The position numbers were made by a program, and so were the translations under genes. Of a stretch of 64,000 bases of DNA, positions 47,801 to 59,600 are shown piece by piece. The stretch comes from Hyalella azteca. Lineage: Eukaryota; Arthropoda; Malacostraca; Amphipoda; Hyalellidae. The notes beneath the pieces are model-generated. The model was given only the letters and a program-made list of their open reading frames with translations. It made no database searches and had not been told where the DNA came from. Within the stretch, counting starts at the first letter, position 1, and every line of letters starts with the position of its first letter. The stretch covers positions 15,301 through 79,300 of the forward strand of contig NW_025936561.1 of assembly GCF_000764305.2 (NCBI RefSeq). The letters are read 5' to 3'.

Positions 47801-48690
47801 TCACGTGCACTAAAGTCAAGGATTTCAGGCAGCTTTATGCTAAAGTGGTCGCTGATAAACATGAAGATTCCATCGCTAAGTTTGGGGCGATTTTGGCGCA
47901 AGGTATCATTGATGCGGGTGGTCGCAACATGACGATCTCGTTGCAGTCCAGAACTGGCCACACGAACATGACCTCCGTTGTTGGTATGTTTGTTTTCACT
48001 CAGTTTTGGTACTGGTTCCCTCTTGCCCATTTCCTCTCCATGGCTTTCACTCCTACTTGCCTCATCGGACTGAACCATGAACTGAAAATGCCCAAGATGA
48101 ACTTCGTTTCCAATGCAAAACCATCGATGTTCGGTTATCCTGCTCCTCTCGAAGAGAAAAAGAAAGAAATCGCCGAAAAAGTCACTGCCGTGCTTTCGAT
48201 TACGGCCAAAGCCAAGAAGAAAGACGACGAAAGAAAGAGAAAAGAACATAAGGAAGAAAAAATGGATGTGGATGAAGATGCAAAAGACGACAAAGAGCCT
48301 AAAGAAAAAACCGACAAAAAAGAGACAAAGGAAAAAGATAACAAGGGTAAGAAGAAAGAGAAGGAAACCAAGGATAAAGATGCAAAGGAAATTAAGGGTG
48401 AGATCAGCAAGAAAGAAAGCGAGGAGAAGAAGAAGGAAGAGCCGAGCATGGATATACTGAACAACCCTGCGCGTGTGATGAAGCAGCAGCTTCGCGTGAT
48501 GCGCATCCCTGACAACTGCCGCTACCAGCCCGTCAAGGATGTGGGCATCGGCGGCATCATCCTGATGAGGGACAGCACCCCCGACACCAGGCAGGAGCTC
48601 GTGCAGCCTGTGCCTGCCATGGGGCCTAAGACTGAGGATGAAAACGAGCCCGAACCTCCCGAACCCTTCGAGTACATCGACGAAGATTAG
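35848..48690 (+). CDS. PSMD1: 26S proteasome non-ATPase regulatory subunit 1 (Rpn2/PSMD1)
   Basis: Exons 35848-35965, 37083-37252, 38046-38227, 38792-39025, 39244-39378, 40668-40859, 41115-41453, 43433-43748, 46004-46308, 47596-48690 (TAG) join in frame to ~1028 residues; the animal protein is about 950, and this one has longer charged segments. The protein is a base scaffold of the 19S particle, next to Rpn1/Rpn13. Visible features: N-terminal helical part ([31 protein letters not shown]), an acidic insert in exon 6, then proteasome/cyclosome repeats ([60 protein letters not shown]). [15 protein letters not shown], a long Lys/Glu-rich segment and the [11 protein letters not shown] end are diagnostic. 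The first exon (a few codons: exon 1 read starts in phase 2) is missing. Introns 2, 5 and 8 begin with arrays that repeat the donor; introns 7 holds two MITEs. Confidence 0.97.
35966..37082. other. PSMD1 intron 1 (first read)
   Basis: AT-rich intron bounded by GTAAGT and TTGTACAG. No element recognised. Confidence 0.8.
37218..37640 (+). repeat. 47-51 bp minisatellite spanning the PSMD1 exon 2 donor
   Basis: Nine units of GGATCCCAACACT...CTATCAAAGGTATTATTGCT. The first unit contains the last 35 bases of exon 2 and its donor (AAAG/GTATTA, exon end 37252). Each later unit repeats the exon tail, a donor-like AAAGGTATTA (one is AAAAGTATTA) and an AG before GATCCC that could act as an acceptor. 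Early units are 47 bp; later ones 51 bp because of an added TCTA-like insertion. Confidence 0.95.
37641..38045. other. PSMD1 intron 2, 3' part
   Basis: Unique AT-rich intron ending ATATTGCAG. Nothing else recognised. Confidence 0.7.
38228..38791. other. PSMD1 intron 3
   Basis: Starts GTGCGT, ends GCTTTACAG. Exon-like ORFs reading out of the flanking exons stop inside it. No repeat recognised. Confidence 0.7.
39328..39651 (+). repeat. 75-bp tandem array spanning the PSMD1 exon 5 donor
   Basis: Units start at 39328, 39403, 39478, 39553 and 39628 (last partial), an exact 75-bp period. Each of the first four contains the last 51 bases of exon 5 ([15 protein letters not shown]) and the donor CAG/GTACGTGAC. 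As 75 is divisible by three, the frame stays open across the array to a stop near 39718. Use of any of the four donors keeps the frame with exon 6 and adds 0, 25, 50 or 75 residues. Confidence 0.96.
39652..40667. other. PSMD1 intron 5, unique part
   Basis: AT-rich; ends TTGTACTCAG. No element recognised. Confidence 0.7.
41481..41841. mobile_element. 361-bp TTAA MITE, copy 2, in PSMD1 intron 7
   Basis: TIRs CACGTTGACTACG and CGTAGTCAACGTG are near perfect, flanked by TTAA (41477-41480, 41842-41845). It aligns along its length with 18450-18815, including GTATTTCTCC, GGCCAAAAAAGGCC-like and GGAATTTGTCC words. It lies 27 bases after the exon 7 donor. Confidence 0.9.
42308..42565. mobile_element. 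258-bp MITE with ~36-bp TIRs in PSMD1 intron 7
   Basis: The left end ACCATGGTTGAATTAC plus TAAGGTTGACCCACGAG is mirrored at the right by CTCATGGGTCAACCTTA and GTACTTCAACCATGGT. No coding content. The superfamily is not clear; a target duplication was not resolved. Confidence 0.75.
42468..42493. promoter_or_regulatory. Pair of CRE palindromes (TGACGTCA)
   Basis: Perfect TGACGTCA octamers at 42468-42475 and 42486-42493, 18 bases apart, within a near-palindrome (GTGACGTCACTGAG / ATCAGTGACGTCAC). Another near-match, TTACGTCACTGAG, lies at about 42373. TGACGTCA is the CREB/ATF site. They are carried by the MITE; regulatory use is inference. Confidence 0.5.
42566..43432. other. PSMD1 intron 7, 3' part
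   Basis: Unique intron; ends AATATTGCAG. ORFs on the minus strand at 42887-43147 and 43211-43732 are shadows or unsupported. Confidence 0.6.
43737..44937 (+). repeat. ~19-21 bp minisatellite (about 60 units) seeded on the PSMD1 exon 8 donor
   Basis: Units of GATCAGGGGTGAGTGGTGT and the variants TAGCAGGGGTGAGTGGTGT and TTGGCAGGGGTGAGTGGTGT run for 1.2 kb. The first is the end of exon 8 (GTGATCAGGG) plus its donor GTGAGT at 43749. Every unit therefore carries AGGG/GTGAGT, close to the consensus 5' splice site. Some units are GTAAGT. Downstream donors would add in-frame stops. Confidence 0.97.
44938..46003. other. PSMD1 intron 8, unique part
   Basis: AT-rich, no element recognised; ends AATGTTCTCAG. 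Confidence 0.65.
46309..47595. other. PSMD1 intron 9 with a two-copy direct repeat
   Basis: Two ~135-bp copies (about 46665-46800 and 46801-46890) share AACAAATAATCTCACACT and ACGGCCAGACACTT and T-runs. The rest is unique, ending TGTATGTTGCAG. Confidence 0.7.
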
Positions 48691-50037
48691 AAGCTGCACT
48701 TGACACTTGTATACCTTCTTGTTGATGAGAGCTGGACAAATTAACGATTGGGACAAAACTTGAAGGCAGTTTTTTGTATAATTTTTAAGTTTCTTGCTCT
48801 TAAAAGCTTTAGCGGTAGGTACGGCGCAGAAAAACCTTTTTCAGTGATGGTTGATTGGACTCCGTGCTAGGAGAAAATGAACGAACCTTCACGAAAAAAT
48901 AGTTTCTCATCTCGGCAAAAAAATTATGTACAGCATTGGATATAAATTAAACATACGTTACTAGGTCAGTTTATTTTGAATTATTTTGAAAGAGCGTCGT
49001 TCTCCTTACAATGGAAGTGCAAGGTTCAAATACTATTTGATATTTCATCGGTTATCTCACTTTCCTCCCCGGGAATCAACTCAAGTATTTGATTAGGGTG
49101 GTTATTCAAGTACTATTGGTTTAGAGCCAGTTACTGGCTGTGGAATTTATGTGAAAAAAAAAAGAATGCTTCAACGATATAATTTAAATGTCAACATTTT
49201 AAGCTGGGTTTAAGTGACATCGTTCATTCATCTGTCTGCCACTATAGTCTCTTACTCTTCGTTCTTGAGGTTTTCTGTAGTCACTAATCGACCTAAATTT
49301 AGTGAATGCGTCCAAAAAAATATGGCACCATGTGTTTGCCATGGACTAGTAAGATGCTCAATAGTATGCATTTCTAAAACAACTTCAACTTATGCGCCAC
49401 AAGTAAACGTGTGGGGCCATACTTTCAAAACTCGCTAGATGAACGTGAGTACTAAAGCTCTATTTTCTTGTCTATGATTGACAGATTTTGCTTGAAAGGC
49501 CGTCAATGATTGGCTGATGAACTTACGATCTCTTAACTTTTTTTGAAACTGGTCTTTGACTCGCTAACGACCGACTTTGGCGTAACTATGCACTAGACAA
49601 GGTCCGCTTCATACAATCGCATACGCGTAACATTATTGCTTCGGTTTACTGTTTAAATAAAAAACTCTGAAGCCCTTAGGGCTTGAGGTCGAGGCATTCA
49701 AAGGCTCGTGTAGTAGCAGGACGCAAATGAATTACGGTATATCGGTTGGCTATACACCAACGTACAATGTACGGCAGAAGCGGAATCTTTGTGTACGCCA
49801 ATGAAAATTCAATTAGCTACGCTATGAATTAAAGGAATTAGATCCTGTTGAAAATGACATTTCGAGTTTATTGAATGGAATGTCTGGAGTGATGAACGTG
49901 ATGTTAAGATTATTAACATGTAAACCACAGGGATAGGGAAGAATCCTGCAATAATAATATGCAGGGCTTGAATGAATAGTAATCGTTTATTTTCTCAAGT
50001 ACAGGATTATTTCGCGTGGCGATTGGTCAGTCTAGAA
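48691..50037. other. Intergenic tail between convergent PSMD1 and MIPEP
   Basis: Contains the PSMD1 3' untranslated region. An AATAAA at about 49656-49661 is the first clear poly(A) signal noticed on the plus strand; transcript end not proven. No ORF of note. Confidence 0.5.
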
Positions 50038-50400
50038 CAGTGATTCCCAAACTTTTGTAGGCTGGAGTCCCCGTGGCTCCCAGTGAATTCCTAGCACCCC
50101 TCACAGACGCATAATATTCACATAGCGCTTCCCACAGACAAAGAAAAAACCCTGATTTTTAATATTTTCTAAATTTCACACAATACATCCAGGAGATGTT
50201 AAAAAAATAGATCTGGGTGGAAAAAACCATCGCTGGGAGCCGTTTTAGCTGCTCATGTGTACAAATCGTCAAATAAACATTCGAACTTCTGACTTCGATT
50301 TTGGACTGCCGCTTCCTAACCGCCTCCTTCTTCGTCAGCGCCCCCTCGGATCTTTCCACAGCCCCAAAGGGGGCGGTACCGCCCACTTTGGGAACCACTG
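50038..50400. mobile_element. 363-bp hAT (Charlie-type) MITE
   Basis: Starts CAGTGATTCCCAAAC and ends TTTGGGAACCACTG, the classic CAGTGGTTCCCAAA hAT terminus. Flanks GTCTAGAA and ATCTAAAG match at 5 of 8 positions, so an eroded 8-bp duplication is possible. It sits between the two convergent genes. Confidence 0.85.
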
Positions 50401-50640
50401 ATCTAAAGCAATACTAGATTATCACATTCTTGCGCATTCCAGCTTTAGGTTGGTTGTATGCTTTCTCATAAGCATCAATAACTTGAGAGGTTGCTGATAA
50501 TAAATTCTATGGACAATTTTTACAAACAAATCACTTACGAATAAGGTAGTTATTGTATGTACTTCTTACAACAGAAGTCCTGTTTATGGAGAAGAAAGCA
50601 TCATGTCTACTGGTGGTACATGTGGATTTTAGCATCATGT

Positions 50641-53600
50641 CTACTGGTCTAGAAGTTGTCTTTTCCTGTCGAGGTCAGCCATGAGGGCGCCGGCGAGGTT
50701 GCGGGGGGTCAGGTCGCGGTGCAGGAAGTTCTCCACGAGGGTCCTGGGGGGCACGCCGCCCCCGTGCTCTAGAACCTCCCGCCTGTAGCGCTCGCCAGCG
50801 ATCCTGTCACGTGTTACCAACGGAGGTATAACATCTTTTGATGGAGTAAATGATGAGTAAAGTGTAAACTGGGCATCTAACACTACAGCTACGGCATGAT
50901 ATGTGGTGATTTGATGTCGCAGGTCCTGGCGAAATAATGAACCCAAAAGCGATATAGGAACAGCGAAATAATGAAGGCAATAGAGCAAATATGTGAACAA
51001 TATTCGCAAAATAAAATTGTGCATTGATGAAGAGCGTGAAATATTCATAATAATAATGATTTGAACTTGAGCTGTGTTCTGAAACACGAAGAATTGCGTT
51101 TTGGTGATCAAACTGCGGTGTGATCTTGATGAGATCTAAAGAGAACAGGAAAGAAGGTGCAATTCCATCGTCGAGTGGAAATTCTCAGAGAAGGACAAGA
51201 AACTTGAGAAATGAAGCGCCTGTCGAGGAAAGGTTATCCTCTGAAATTGTACCTGATTTTTTATTTGGAATATATGAAAGATACAAAATATGAGGATTGA
51301 ACAAATTTATTTGAACAATTACTGAAAAGAAACAAGAAATTGGAATACAATTGCTCACCTGGAGAAAGGATCGTCCTTGAAGTACTGCTGCCAGATCCAG
51401 GACGCAACGGACCGGCTGACGAGGTAAGCGTAATACTTGCCGCCGTAGCCGACGAAGTGACTAAACCTGTGCTGCCATGCCGTATTGGGGACGTGGGGCA
51501 GACTACAGTGCTTCTCATGCTCCTCCTGCAGCACGTCACTCGTCGTCACGCCAGACTCCCAGGGCACCGTGTTGCTGTGGTACCTCTGGTCCACGGCGGC
51601 GTAGTATACCTGCGCCAGGGGCGTCATAATCATAGGAACATTGACTGCCATAAAGGACAAACGAGAACACTCCGCCTATAACAGACTAGACGAAGCTATG
51701 CAGGAGCATATGTTCAGTCTTAAAATGCCTAGCACCTTACGGACCAGGCAATAAGGCCAGCAGCTATCTCAATCAATCGTCAGTTATGGAAAGATCGGGT
51801 TCCATAGGCCGGATCCCTTGTGAATCAAGTCACGAAAAGTACAAGAATCGGCAGCAGGCCATGGACCTATTTCTTCAGTGCCGACACTTCTATTCTATGT
51901 TGAGAGCACCTCATTCAAATGTATTAAGTGAGATGCAAAAATTGTATGAAGATGATATTAGCAGAATAAAAACATAAATTGATTCCGTATGTAATCTACT
52001 TGAGAAAATTCCATTTTTAAAAGCTGCACATTCGAAGCAAACCCAGAAAACTACAACTGCATACGCCTGTCAGTACTCAAGAACGACATTGTTAACATTG
52101 ATATTCAATGTTAACATTGATATTCAATGCTAGCAATGATATTAAATGAGATATTCAATGTTAGCAACAATTCATATCCTGCTCAACAGGACATGAATTA
52201 TTCCCAAGTGCGCGGTTTGAGTCTGTTCAATCTGAGGACCCTAACCTGCGTCTGGAGTTCACTGGAAGCGAAGACGGCTCTGCTCCTGACGAGGTTGTGG
52301 AGCAAAAGCTCGGGCACCGCGTCGCCCGTCTTGTAGTGGCGACCAAATGAGCCCAGCACGCGGGCGTCGCTCGCGAAGAACTCCATCAGTATAGAAGGAA
52401 CCTCGGCGAAATCGGTGCTGCAGCGCGTGCCCGTCACGTGCTGGTAACGCGTCCTGTGGATGTTAGGAGTGTCAACGAGGGCCGGTCACGTGCTGGTAAC
52501 GCGTCCTGTGGATGTTAGGAGTGTCAGCGAGGGCCTGTCACGTGCTGGTAACGCGTCCTGTGGGTGTTAGGAGAGTCAGTGAGTGCCCGTGACATGCTGG
52601 TAACGCGTCTTGTGGGTGTTAGGAGAGTCAGTGAGTGCCCGTGACATGCTGGTAACGCGTCCTGTGGGTGTTAGGAGAGTCAGTGAGTGCCCGTGACGTG
52701 CTGGTAACGCGTCCTGTGGGTGTTAGGAGACTCGGCGAGTGCCTGTCACGTGCTGGTAACGCGTCCTGTGGGTGTTAAGAGTAAGCAAGTAACACTTTGC
52801 TGTGTAAATTATGCCAGTGTAGGAGGCTCGGGCTCTGTCCCCTCATAAACGAAGCCCCAATTGATGATTTGGATTAGAGTTGCATCTGTGAAGAGTGAGA
52901 GTTGATTTGGGAGCGTTAGCGAGTCATGACTGCTCGACCACGATGATCCTCGGACAAGAGAAAACATCTCCAGGCTCTGGATTCAAGAAGGCTGTAAGAA
53001 GAATCATTGAAGGCTGTACGACAAAAAAGTTCATCAATTGAGAAATGTGTAGCAAATTTGATGCGAGTTATATTGTTGTTGAGGTTTATATTGATGGTTT
53101 AATGATAGTTCTCACCGCGCCATCATGGAGTGGAGCGCGTGCCCCATCTCATGAAAGAGATTCTCGACCATCCCGGGCGACAGGAGAGGAGGTCCTGACC
53201 AGGACGCCGCAGGCAGGGACAGCTGCACCACCACGCACGGCGTCTGTGCAGGGCAAGAGTCAGGCACGCGGTACAACGTACCAATAATCACAGATTGCGT
53301 CAATAAGGGCAAAAAAAATGATCTCGATTTTTGCTTTTCACGAGAGTAACGTCATATGCAAGTAAACATGACTCATGGACAAGAAAAATCTAAATAAATT
53401 ACTTTAATACGAGTGACTCAGGACTCGAGGTTATTCAGAGATGTGATAATTTATTTCGTAAAATGGAAACTTTCATGGTACGCACACTCGTAGCTGGACG
53501 GAAAATTATCAAAATAAAGCTCAATAGAGCTAACAAGCCACCAGTCTCTGGCCCTATATATTTATCAGAACAAAGTAGTCAATATTAGTTTAGGTCAGTT

Positions 53601-56600
53601 TATCACAGAAATAGCTGATTGGACCCTAACAGGACCTGGGTGGCTTGTCCAGGGCGTTGTGTGCAATGTGATTCTGGCGGGTCAGCGAGCAGTGATGGTC
53701 GTAGAACTACCAGTGGCATTAAGTGCCCGGAAAAACTGACCTATTACTCCCTCCCTTACCTAGTTGCTACTACCAGGATAGGCAATTACACAGACACATA
53801 TCAAAATGCGAATAGCTTTTAAACAGCCAGCAAAATCGAACACGTTGACCATGTAAAATCAACAAAGTGACACGGTCTCTCAGTGTCAGGCAAGTGACAC
53901 GGTCTCACAGGGTCAGGCAAGTGACACGGTCTCAAAGGGTCAGACAAGTGACACGGTCTCACAGGGTCAGGCAAGAGACACGGTCTCACAGGGTCAGGCA
54001 AGTGACACGGTCTCACAGGGTCAGGCAAGTGACACGGTCTCACAGGGTCAGGCAAGTGACACGGTCTCACAGTGTCAGGCAAGTGACACGGTCTCTCAGA
54101 GTCAGGCAAGTGACAGTCTCACAGTGACAGTCAAGTCACCTGATAGTCTCCCTGGGGCATAACTTTGCCGCCGCGGATGGTGAAGTGGCAGTCCTGGTTG
54201 GGTTTGCCAGCGCGCTCTGAGAAGTCGCAGTAAATGTGGCCGAGAAGCGAGCCGTCTTCCTCCACCACTGTAAACATAAGACATCATTACCATCACTGAC
54301 CCGTTCAATACAATACGTTACTATCGTATCCATAAACAGGAGACAACAATCAACAACCATTTCCGAGCACACCAACCTGTTGCTTAAATGCAGGTTGGGA
54401 TGTCCATGATGCTCAAGGCAATGGTTTCAGTGGCATTTTTCAACTTCATGTCCCCTTTCTATCAAGAGTCTCATTTTACTAATTAAAATATTAATAAGAT
54501 TAGATCATCTGTAATTGAGACGTAATATTCACTAGACGTGGTAAAGATTGATAGAAAAGTACTAAAATTGAATCAGCATTTACATCACGTGACAGATCAC
54601 GCGATTAAGACCTCAGTAGTGGGCGGAAGCCGTGATTCCATAAAAGGGCTGTGAACCTTAGTAAGGCCCCCAATACCGTCGCCATGTAACATTCGTTAGA
54701 GTTTCTCCGACCTAACGGTTGCCGTCTTAACCTATACCTCTATCGTATCCCTCACATATAACCACCCGGTATCAAGATAAGTTCGCTAGACAGATAATGT
54801 CTTTCTTATTCCTTAGTCAACGAATCCTGTCCTCAGGTATAAATATATAATCAGTCAGGTGTCTCTTAATATGACCGCCTGACATTAAAACAAATTATAT
54901 AAGATATTGAATGATTTTTAAGAAGTAGTTAGCACCACGATGGACAAACAAAATGGACACTTTGGACAGTTAAATAAAACATAGGTTTCTAAAAGTAGTT
55001 ATTTAACGGAGGTTTTGTTGAAGACCAGACCGTAATTCTTACTAAGAACTTTTAAAATTTGTTTACATTGATTTTGCAAATTAGCCTTTTAGTAGGGCTT
55101 AATGGTTGAAATACGGGGTTTCTAAGGGGTATTTGGTATAATGATAAGTAGTAGTAGTAGTAGAAAGGTTTGCTAGCGCTTCAGCTTTCAAGCTATTTCG
55201 CGCCGGAGGTCAAAATGTAACATCGCCAGAAGGCGAAAGGTCTCAAATTATTCATCACTCAAAAGGGGCGGAAGGTCTCAGTTGTCCAGCCCGCTGAAGC
55301 TGGCTCGAGAGAAGCAGCGTTAGCATCTCAAAGAGACGAAGTGACAAGGAGGGACAGGTGAAAAGCAGCAGAAACTAAGACACTCGAACAAGAGGTCGCT
55401 TACACGGGACGTCGGCCGCCCGCACGAGAGAGACAGAGAAGGGAAATGTAAGGTATCCTGCCTACATGATAACTTAACCCCACAACTGAGACCTACAGTC
55501 AGACACCGCGAGCTTAGCGGTGGGGCACTCAGGAACAATCCCCCTAGGAGCGCGAAATCCCATAAGACTTCTGACGAGCACAGACACACGTCAGAAGTCC
55601 CCCCCTGAGGGGGGTATAATGATAAGATATTTCAAATAAACATCACTCATCATCAAGTGAAAGGAAAGTTTTGTCGCACTTTAAATTTCAGGATTTTGGA
55701 ATGCGATGAGCGGTCACTCTACCAAACATCATCAGAAATAGACTCGATAATATTTATTTCAATTAAGCTTTACTCAAATATAGACTCGATAATATTTATT
55801 TCAATTGAGCTTTACTCAAATAATAGACTCGATAATATTTATTTCAATTAAGCTTTACTCAAATATAGACTCAATAATATTTATTTCAAATAAGCATGAC
55901 TCAAATATAGACTCAATAATATTTATTTCAAACATAAATTTATGATAACATTTATGACTCAATAACATTTATTGCGAGTTAAATGTAAGTTCTATGCTAG
56001 TTGTTCGTTTTAAAATGTTTTCCAGTAGTTCATAATACCTTAACATTAAAATAATAACCAGATAACGGGATTCACGCCTCTGAAATTTTATACATAGCAC
56101 CGTCAGGTTAAATTGCAAGTATATAGTAAACTGGACACAATATCTTAACCTTGTTAGTTGAGTTACGGTATCAATATATAATTGCAAGTATATAGTAAAC
56201 TGGATACAATATCTGAACCTTGTTAGTTAGTTGAGTTATCAAGTATATAATAGCAAGTATATAGTAAACTGGAGATGATATCTGAACCTTGTTAGTTGAG
56301 TTATCAAGTACATAATAGAAATTATATAATAAACTGGACATAATATCTGAACCTTGTTAGTTGAGTTATCAAGTATATAATTGCAAGTAAATAATAAACT
56401 GGACACAATATCTGAACCTTGTTAGTTGAGTTATCAAGTATATGATTGCAAGTAAATAATAAACTGGACACAATAGAGGCTAATAGATGACCTAACAAAC
56501 CTGTGAGCAAATGAAGGGAAGCCACAGAGGTCGGCCATGTCTCGCCGCGCTATAAGCAGACGCGACAACAGCAGCTCTTGCTGGCTGTCAGGCATTTGGT

Positions 56601-59600
56601 AGACACGATACGCGGCCTCGCGTGCTCCTTCACTTGACGAGTCTGATAGAAGTCCGTTAACTGTGATGCTGGACCCTGAGAGACTAAGACTGTCGGGAGA
56701 ATTGTTCATGGCAGTGAAGAACACACAACAATGAACATTACATTACATAGGATGATATGCATCTCAATATGCATTATTACAGAAGCCTCAAACCACAAAT
56801 TCTTGAACAGATCGCAATGCAAACAGTTGAACGCAACCAAAGAATCCCAATTGTTGCACTAGATGTCAAATACTCAACAGGAATGAAATATTTTTAACAA
56901 TGAGTCTGATTTTCAATATTATTTCACTTGAGCGTGTATGAGTTAGTTTAGTTACATTACATGTTAAGTTATCTGTACAAACCATTTGCAATACTGACTA
57001 GTTTTGCAGTTCTAGAGGTAATTGTGAACGTTCAACTTTTCTCGGTTTGTGGCAGTTGGCCATAAAATGCTGTCCCACAGCCAGGATATATTCATTCAGC
57101 TCAAATACTTTTTGGCGCTTACTGTCTTCCAAGTGGATACCTGAAAGTCAAAATTACAAAATTCACTTTATTTAGTTTGCTTTAACTATATATTCAATGA
57201 TGGCTAATAGTATAGAGAATTTGTAACAATGAATCATATTTACATCACATGAAATCAATTGAACTTGTTTATCTACAAAATTTAAATCAAAGGTCTCAGA
57301 AAATGAGAATTTATAATATATTTTGACAATAAAAATTTATTTACTTATAAATCAAAACAATGAGAGGTTCAGAGCCTTTAACGAGGCCGAGTAAAATTAA
57401 AGTTAAGAATATTTAAGCAAATGTGAAAAGGTAGTGATTTTCACACAACATGATCCCCACCTCATTCATCTCAGAGACTCACCACTTTGTTCAAAATCAA
57501 AAAGAAAAAGTCGTGCAACATGTTCATCAACTGGAGTAGTGGGTACTACATCTCCATCTTCAACAACCTTACGTAAGGCGTCATACAGCTTTCGGTTGAC
57601 ATTCAATCTGAAAATAAACACAAAATTCTAATGATAGTGAATGAAATGGTGGCCATAGGTACTAGTAGTTTAGAAGCTGTTAGCCTGATGCAAAATTAAC
57701 TAACTATTCACCAGCAAACATGGGGAAGGCCAGCATGCTTCAGCCAGCAGGTAAATATGGTGTAGGTAAATATAAACGACCCAGAAGCCATAAAATCAAG
57801 GTGACATTTCACAATTTTCCCCATGTTGATGCCAGTTGTTGCTCATCATTATCTTGAAAAAAATTTCAACATTAATCCATACCAAGTACACATGTATAAT
57901 TAGCATTAGAAGTCAAAGAACATAAGATGAATTAAATGTACATATAGGTATATCTAGTCTAATGTAATACTTGTACAACACATCCAGCAATGTACCCAAA
58001 ATAACTGACGATATTGTACTCAATACAATCATTTCCACCCAGTATTTTTCTTCACTCAATTTCAACCCAAGTATTTCACTCCTAAAGGAAATGAAATAAT
58101 TTAGTAGCAACGTGTTCCCCCAAAATATAATAAAGTACATCAATATAGGCCAACAGAATTAATTGAACAATATTACTAATTCTCTACACATCAATGCATC
58201 TGTATAACAAGTTATGAGCAAGCTAAACCTACTTCTCAACTAAAGTTCCAATAGAAAAAGCAGCATCATGAGCAGGGCATAGGTAGTGAGAGTCTGGATG
58301 AGCCAGTTGATGCATCTATATAAAAAGTTATGAGTGAGCAGAACTCACTTCTCAACTAAAGCTCCAATAGAAAAGGCAGCATCTTGAGCAGCACATTGGT
58401 AGTGAGAGTCTGGATGAGCCAGGCGCACAAATTCTGCCAGATCCGCCACACAGCAGAGGACGTTGCTTAGTTCATCAAACACCTGGAATAACTCTCTTCT
58501 GTTATTATGCTCATTGAATATATATATATACTAATCATTGAGATAAAGAAGAATTCATTATTTAATCTTTCGAAGAACATGAAATGTGCTATAATTTCAA
58601 AAATAATTCCCACAGAACTGAAAATTGAACACTTTTTTCAACACATCACTTTGTATTTGTGACTAGAAACACCTGACATTAACTTTGAGACATGTAGAAG
58701 TAAACTTTCACAAGCTGTGATGTTGTGTTCAAATATCATAACTTTCTATGATGATTTTCATTTAATCTAAGAACTGCATAAAAATGAGAGATGCAAATTC
58801 CACTTCATTGCCAGGAAGCTAAAAAATTGAAAATCCCGGGGATGCTGATTCTATTTTAAACTAATATATTACTTGAGGGATCATACATAATTTCTATAAG
58901 GCAAACTAAGACCTCTGAGTTTATATAACAAAATCAATTTTAAGGCCAAGATACATAAAAAAAAATTTAGATTTAATTTTGAAGTAGTACTGTATAGGTA
59001 GTGTTATAAGCAGTCCTTTTAGTCAAATCATTTGATTTTGTATAGGATAAAAGAATAGTATATATGAAAAAAACTATTTGACTGTTGACTGCACTATAGT
59101 AATCATTACAGTGACAGTTACTGATTATTCCACAAAGGGCATTGCTACCTCCATGATGTAAATGAACGCAGAAAAACCACAAATTTTGGTGACAGGGCCA
59201 ATATTTTTCAATACCTACCTAATTCTTGTCTAAATTCACATGCTTGCTGGAGGGTGACATTACACATGAGAGATAGTTACTGTTGATAGCCATAGATGTA
59301 ATAGCATAGACTTAAAATAAGTCTGAGGACACAGGTTTGTTTTTTTCAAACTAACATACATGTCTGATCACTTGCACAATGAAAAGTTGATAACTCGAGG
59401 ACACATGAGGATTATAAGAGAAACATAAATAAACAGAGTGATCACAAGTTGAATGAACAGAAAATAGCTCGACAGCCTAGAAAAGATTGGCATCAAATGT
59501 TACAATTAGTTGCATCATTGGAGCCAGAAATAGCCTTGCAGCCAAAAGGTTTGGTGAGGAATATATTCTTGGTATATAGCACTTCCAGACATTTCAAATG

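Noticed and set aside
47626..48756. 376-residue ORF on the minus strand
   Set aside because: Shadow of the last PSMD1 exon; the plus frame matches Rpn2 throughout.
52440..52803. CRISPR-like regular repeats
   Set aside because: Units are contiguous 52-bp tandem repeats with no unique spacers, in a eukaryotic intron, and contain a splice acceptor.
53819..54127. Repeat protein PVRPCHLPD / HRVRQVTRS
   Set aside because: Readings of the 27-bp intronic array; 27 is divisible by three, so every frame stays open by chance.
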